Source of the DNA: Feifania hominis
GTDB taxonomy: Bacteria > Bacillota > Clostridia > Oscillospirales > Feifaniaceae
Direction of reading: 5' to 3'
NCBI RefSeq assembly: GCF_014384765.1
Contig: NZ_JACRSP010000002.1
Span: 310,001 to 374,000, forward strand
Length of the DNA: 64,000 bases
Under the pieces are notes generated by a model. The model did no database searches. It was given only the letters and a program-made list of their open reading frames with translations, and was not told the origin of the DNA. Below, one piece after another: positions 60,896-64,000 of the stretch. How positions within the stretch are numbered: position 1 is the stretch's first letter; each line of letters starts with the position of its first letter. Position numbers and translations under genes: made by a program.

Positions 60896-62257
60896 TCATT
60901 GTGCCGGTTCAGCGGCGGGGAACATCTTCTTATAGGAAAAGGCGAAGACCGTACAGGTCGTCAGTGTGGCCAGTGTGTCGGCAATCGGCTCGGCGGTGAA
61001 GATGCCGGTAACACCAAAGGGCCGCGCTAGAATCATCACCAGCGGAATGAGCAGTACCACCTTGCGCAACAGCGCCAGGAAGAGTGAGATTTTCGCCCGG
61101 CCGACCGCCATAAAAGTCTGCTGGCAGGCAATCTGAGCCCCCATGAGAAAATAGGCGCTCATGAAGATCCGAATGGCCCACGTCGTGTAGGCGATGACCG
61201 GCGCCTTGTCGGAGAAGATCCCGATGAACACCTGCGGGAAGAGCATGACCGAGCCCCAGATGACAACCGCCATGGAGAACGAAGACGCCAGCAGCAGCCA
61301 GAATGCCCGCTTGCAGCGGTGGTACTGCTTCGCGCCATAATTGTAGCTGATGATGGGCTGGGCGCCCTGGGTCAGCCCCATCACCGGCATGAGTGCGAAC
61401 TGCATGATGCTCGCAATGATGGTCATTGCGCCCACGGCCTCGTCGCCACCCTGCGCCTGAAGATTCGCATTGAGCACGATGTTGAGCAGACTCTCAGTCG
61501 CCTGCATGACAAAGGGCGCCATGCCGAGCGCCAGCACCGGCAGGATGTACTCCTTTTTCAACCGGAGATTTGCCGCGCGAATGCGCAGCTTCGAGCGTTT
61601 TCCAAAGAGAAATTGCAGCACCCATGCCGCCGAGACCGCCTGGGAGAGTATGGTCGCGAGTGCCGCGCCCTGTACTCCCATATCCAGCGCGAACATGAAA
61701 ATCGGGTCGAGCACAATGTTCAAACACGCCCCGATGAGAATGGTGAGCATTCCCGTCTTGGCGTAGCCCTGCGTGTTGATGAAAGAATTGAGCCCCAGCG
61801 CAATCTGCACAAAGACCGTTCCCACAAGATAGATGGTGATGTACTGCGTCGCGTAGACGACCGTGTCTTCACTCGCGCCGAACATCATCAAAAGCGGTCT
61901 CTCAAACACGAGGAAGAACACGGTGAGCAGCACTGACAGCGACAGCAGCACCGTCACACAGTTGCCCAGAATCTTCTCGGCCTTGTCGTTGTTGCCCTCG
62001 CCCATGGCGATGGCCGCCCGCGGCGCGCCGCCCATGCCGACCAGCGCCGAGAACGCGGAGATGAGCATGATGATGGGGAACGTGACGCCGACGCCGGTAA
62101 GCGCCGTCTGACCGATATCCGGCAGGCGGCTGATGTACATGCGGTCGACAACGTTGTAGAGGGCGTTGATCAGCTGCGCGAAAATGGCGGGCATCGCCAG
62201 CCGAAACAGGAGCTTGCCGATGCTTCCCGACCCGAGGTCGGCAGAGGACTGATTCAA
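60896..62257 (-). CDS. MATE-family efflux transporter
   Basis: A 453-residue, 12-TM cation antiporter that exports drugs or metabolites. The first helix region (LFRLAMPAIFAQLINALYNVVDRMYI) and the pseudo-repeat in the C-terminal half (LALGMAPFVMQATESLLNIVLN, then GAQPIISYNYGA) are typical of the NorM/DinF-like bacterial group. AGGAAGAGA lies upstream. The substrate is unknown. Confidence 0.93.
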   Translation of the reverse strand: MNQSSADLGSGSIGKLLFRLAMPAIFAQLINALYNVVDRMYISRLPDIGQTALTGVGVTFPIIMLISAFSALVGMGGAPRAAIAMGEGNNDKAEKILGNCVTVLLSLSVLLTVFFLVFERPLLMMFGASEDTVVYATQYITIYLVGTVFVQIALGLNSFINTQGYAKTGMLTILIGACLNIVLDPIFMFALDMGVQGAALATILSQAVSAAWVLQFLFGKRSKLRIRAANLRLKKEYILPVLALGMAPFVMQATESLLNIVLNANLQAQGGDEAVGAMTIIASIMQFALMPVMGLTQGAQPIISYNYGAKQYHRCKRAFWLLLASSFSMAVVIWGSVMLFPQVFIGIFSDKAPVIAYTTWAIRIFMSAYFLMGAQIACQQTFMAVGRAKISLFLALLRKVVLLIPLVMILARPFGVTGIFTAEPIADTLATLTTCTVFAFSYKKMFPAAEPAQ

Positions 62258-62329
62258 AGAGATCTCTTCCTTTCATAAGAATCTACATAGGAAAAATATT
62301 ACCACAAATGGGCCCTGGTTTCCACAAAA

Positions 62330-62349
62330 AAAGAGCCTTGCGGCTCTTT
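62330..62349 (-). terminator. Terminator overlapping the stop of the YcxB-like gene
   Basis: AAAGAGCC and GGCTCTTT around TTGC; the right arm includes part of the stop codon and seven T follow leftward. Confidence 0.85.
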
Positions 62350-62863
62350 AAACCTCTCTCTGGCTTGTCACCTTGCGGCGCAGCAGACGCGAGAGTTCCT
62401 TTGCGCGGCCGCCCTCAATCTGGCGCTTGCTCACAGAGAACACTTGCGTCGCGGAGATGTGCAGATAGAAGTGGCTTCTGGTGTCGTACACGCGGGCGAT
62501 CTGCTCGTAGTGGATGGTGGCCACGCTCTTTTTGTTGGCATAGCGGATCTCACAGGTGAAACCGCTCTGCTCAAAGGTGAGGACGACCATTTTCATCTCA
62601 CCCGCCGCGGCAATGTAGTCGCGGTAGCTCTTGCGCGAGATGATGAAGTATCGCAGCAGCAAAAGCAGCATGATAACCGCTGCCAGCACGAGATAGAACA
62701 GCCCGAAAAACTCGTTTCGCACCAGATCAATCACGCCCCACAGAGCGAGCGCTGCCACAATGACCAGCAAGAGCAGTCCCTTGCGCAGAAGCACATGAAA
62801 TCCCATATAGGCGTAGTAATCTCTCTTTGGATTTTTGGAATACGCAACGATTGGATACTGCAT
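62348..62863 (-). CDS. YcxB-like membrane protein
   Basis: A 171-residue protein with two TM helices (about 26-48 and 52-72) and a cytoplasmic PH-like domain (about 85-160: MVVLTFEQSGFTCEIRYANK, IHYEQIARVYDTRSHFYLHI) as in the YcxB family. Function unknown. The ATG at 62863 has GGAGG upstream; the upstream frame extension lacks such a site. Confidence 0.82.
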   Translation of the reverse strand: MQYPIVAYSKNPKRDYYAYMGFHVLLRKGLLLLVIVAALALWGVIDLVRNEFFGLFYLVLAAVIMLLLLLRYFIISRKSYRDYIAAAGEMKMVVLTFEQSGFTCEIRYANKKSVATIHYEQIARVYDTRSHFYLHISATQVFSVSKRQIEGGRAKELSRLLRRKVTSQREV

Positions 62864-63048
62864 GGCCCCTCCACAAAACACTTGTTTTCGCCCTTTTTCG
62901 CCAGTCCGACAATCCAAATTATACGGCCCCTCTCCCCCCGTGTCAACCAAATTGCAAAAAAGGTCTCAGACAGCCGGACGAAACAAATTTTGTACCCCGA
63001 CCGTCTAATAACACGTATTGTCTGCGCACATTTTTCCAAAAAGTACTT

Positions 63049-63077
63049 TTTACATTTGGAAGAATGTAGTGTATGAT
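63049..63077 (+). promoter_or_regulatory. Sigma-A promoter of the phosphodiester glycosidase gene
   Basis: TTTACA (63049-63054), 17 bp, TATGAT (63072-63077), about 45 bases before the start codon. Confidence 0.65.
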
Positions 63078-63122
63078 GGAAAGACCAAGGACAAACCCGC
63101 TGAGAAAAAACGGAGGAACACA

Positions 63123-64000
63123 ATGGCAATTTCCAACAGAATCAAACGACTCTTCTCCCTGGTGCTGGCGCTCGCGCTTGTGCTGGGACTCATGCCATCG
63201 GCTCTCGCCTATGAGGGCACGGGAAACACCCTCTACACTGAGAGTGTCACCATCGGACCCGGCACAGTCTACACCAACGAGTCCGCCTGGCACAATGGCA
63301 ACGGGAAAGAGACCAGCTACTACATAGAGTACAAGCCCTCTACATCGGTAAAGCCTGTCGCGGTCTATGGCAACAAACTCTATGGCACATCCAACATCGT
63401 CACCGCCACAAAATTTCTCACCGACAAGGGTTACTACGTTCTCGGCGGCATCAACGCCGACTTCTTCTCTCTGCAGACCGGCCTGCCGCTCGGCATGGTG
63501 GTCATCGACGGTGTGCTGCGTTCCTCCGACGCGGGCAACAATGCCATCGGCTTCTATCCGAACGGCAGTGCTGTCATCGGCAAACCCGGCCTGACGCTGC
63601 AGGCCTCTTACACGCCGCCCGCCATTGACACGAGTATCCCCGCGGAACTGCAGCCCGAGGCGACAACGGCAAAGACCTTTGCGGTCGACCACGTCAACAA
63701 GCTGCGCACTGCCGCGGGCGGCGTCTATCTGCTGACTCCTGACTTCTCCACAACCAGCCGCACCTCGACAGACGGGGTAAATGTGCTCATCTATGTGACC
63801 AGTGGGTCGCTTCGCATCAGCGGCACTGTCACCGGTAAGATCGCCTCCGTGACTCAGAGTGCTGACGCTGTTGCCATTCCGGATGGCACCATGCTGCTCA
63901 CCTGCGCGGCAGACGGCCCGGCCGACCGCCTCTCAGGGCTCGCCGTCGGCGGTGAGATCAGCATCACTGTCACCCCTGCGAATGCAAATTGGATCGGCGT
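63123..64000 (+). CDS. Secreted phosphodiester glycosidase (NAGPA/DUF2233), 3' part outside the window
   Basis: The first 292 codons of an exported protein. A signal peptide spans residues 1-29 (LVLALALVLGLMPSALA). The NAGPA/DUF2233 domain starts near residue 35: GGINADFFSLQTGLPLGMVV with VIDGVLRSS and IGFYPNGSAVIG are its hallmarks. Relatives cleave GlcNAc-1-phosphodiesters or similar sugar phosphodiesters, for example in wall teichoic-acid-like polymers. GGAGGA lies upstream of the ATG. The frame is open to the window end; clostridial members often carry extra wall-binding or stalk domains further on. Confidence 0.88.
   Translation, partial: MAISNRIKRLFSLVLALALVLGLMPSALAYEGTGNTLYTESVTIGPGTVYTNESAWHNGNGKETSYYIEYKPSTSVKPVAVYGNKLYGTSNIVTATKFLTDKGYYVLGGINADFFSLQTGLPLGMVVIDGVLRSSDAGNNAIGFYPNGSAVIGKPGLTLQASYTPPAIDTSIPAELQPEATTAKTFAVDHVNKLRTAAGGVYLLTPDFSTTSRTSTDGVNVLIYVTSGSLRISGTVTGKIASVTQSADAVAIPDGTMLLTCAADGPADRLSGLAVGGEISITVTPANANWIG

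Noticed and set aside
1..64000. CRISPR arrays, tRNA genes, intact insertion sequences or prophage
   Set aside because: I saw no evenly spaced repeats, tRNA cloverleaf with TTCGANTC arm, transposase or phage structural genes.

Overview
The window is a gene-dense, GC-rich stretch of a spore-forming Bacillota chromosome, most likely class Clostridia and plausibly Oscillospirales (inference). The signs are an alpha/beta-type SASP gene, spoVS, the rny-ymdB-spoVS block, a yloU-fakA-recG block, pyruvate phosphate dikinase, a V-type instead of F-type ATPase, and clear sigma-A promoters and ribosome binding sites. There is no rRNA, tRNA, CRISPR array, prophage or intact insertion sequence.

Region 1 (1-10.2 kb) looks like one catabolic locus. 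A leftward operon carries a LIV-type ABC importer (binding lipoprotein, LivH, LivM, LivG, LivF) followed by three tandem esterase paralogues, the last cut by the window edge. A divergent rightward operon carries 6-phosphogluconate dehydrogenase (gnd) and a LarA-family nickel-dependent hydroxyacid racemase/epimerase, followed by a FadR-type GntR regulator. Both divergent promoters carry the same 19-bp box at the same distance from their -10 elements, in mirror orientation. The two operons are therefore probably one regulon for import, ester cleavage, epimerisation and oxidation of an unknown hydroxy or sugar acid.

Region 2 (10.2-23.3 kb): inorganic pyrophosphatase; a membrane-anchored thioredoxin-fold protein without a CxxC; an XRE regulator divergent from a DUF2752/TM2 pair; a complete nine-gene V-ATPase operon (H-I-K-E-C-F-A-B-D) whose c-subunit carries the Na+ ligand set; a thioredoxin reductase-like flavoprotein without the NADPH motif; and a gene-free 600 bp that holds a probable stand-alone structured RNA with its own promoter and two terminators.

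Region 3 (23.3-46.4 kb) is mostly housekeeping: a YfcE-like phosphodiesterase, a stalk-domain protein, SASP, an RlmI-like methyltransferase, recG, fakA, an Asp23 protein, a YhaN/YhaO-like ATPase-nuclease pair, a WG-repeat lipoprotein, a HAD phosphatase with a MarR regulator, an ECF S component, a solute-binding lipoprotein coupled to pgeF, spoVS, ymdB, rny and ppdK.

Region 4 (46.4-64 kb) is accessory: a TIGR04076 protein, diaminopropionate ammonia-lyase coupled to a DUF1848 protein, two lipoproteins (WG-repeat and PstS-like), a YcdB/SLH surface protein, an ABC exporter whose permease has a giant coiled coil, an AI-2E transporter, an APC permease gene broken by one in-frame TGA, a MATE exporter, a YcxB-like protein and the start of a secreted phosphodiester glycosidase.
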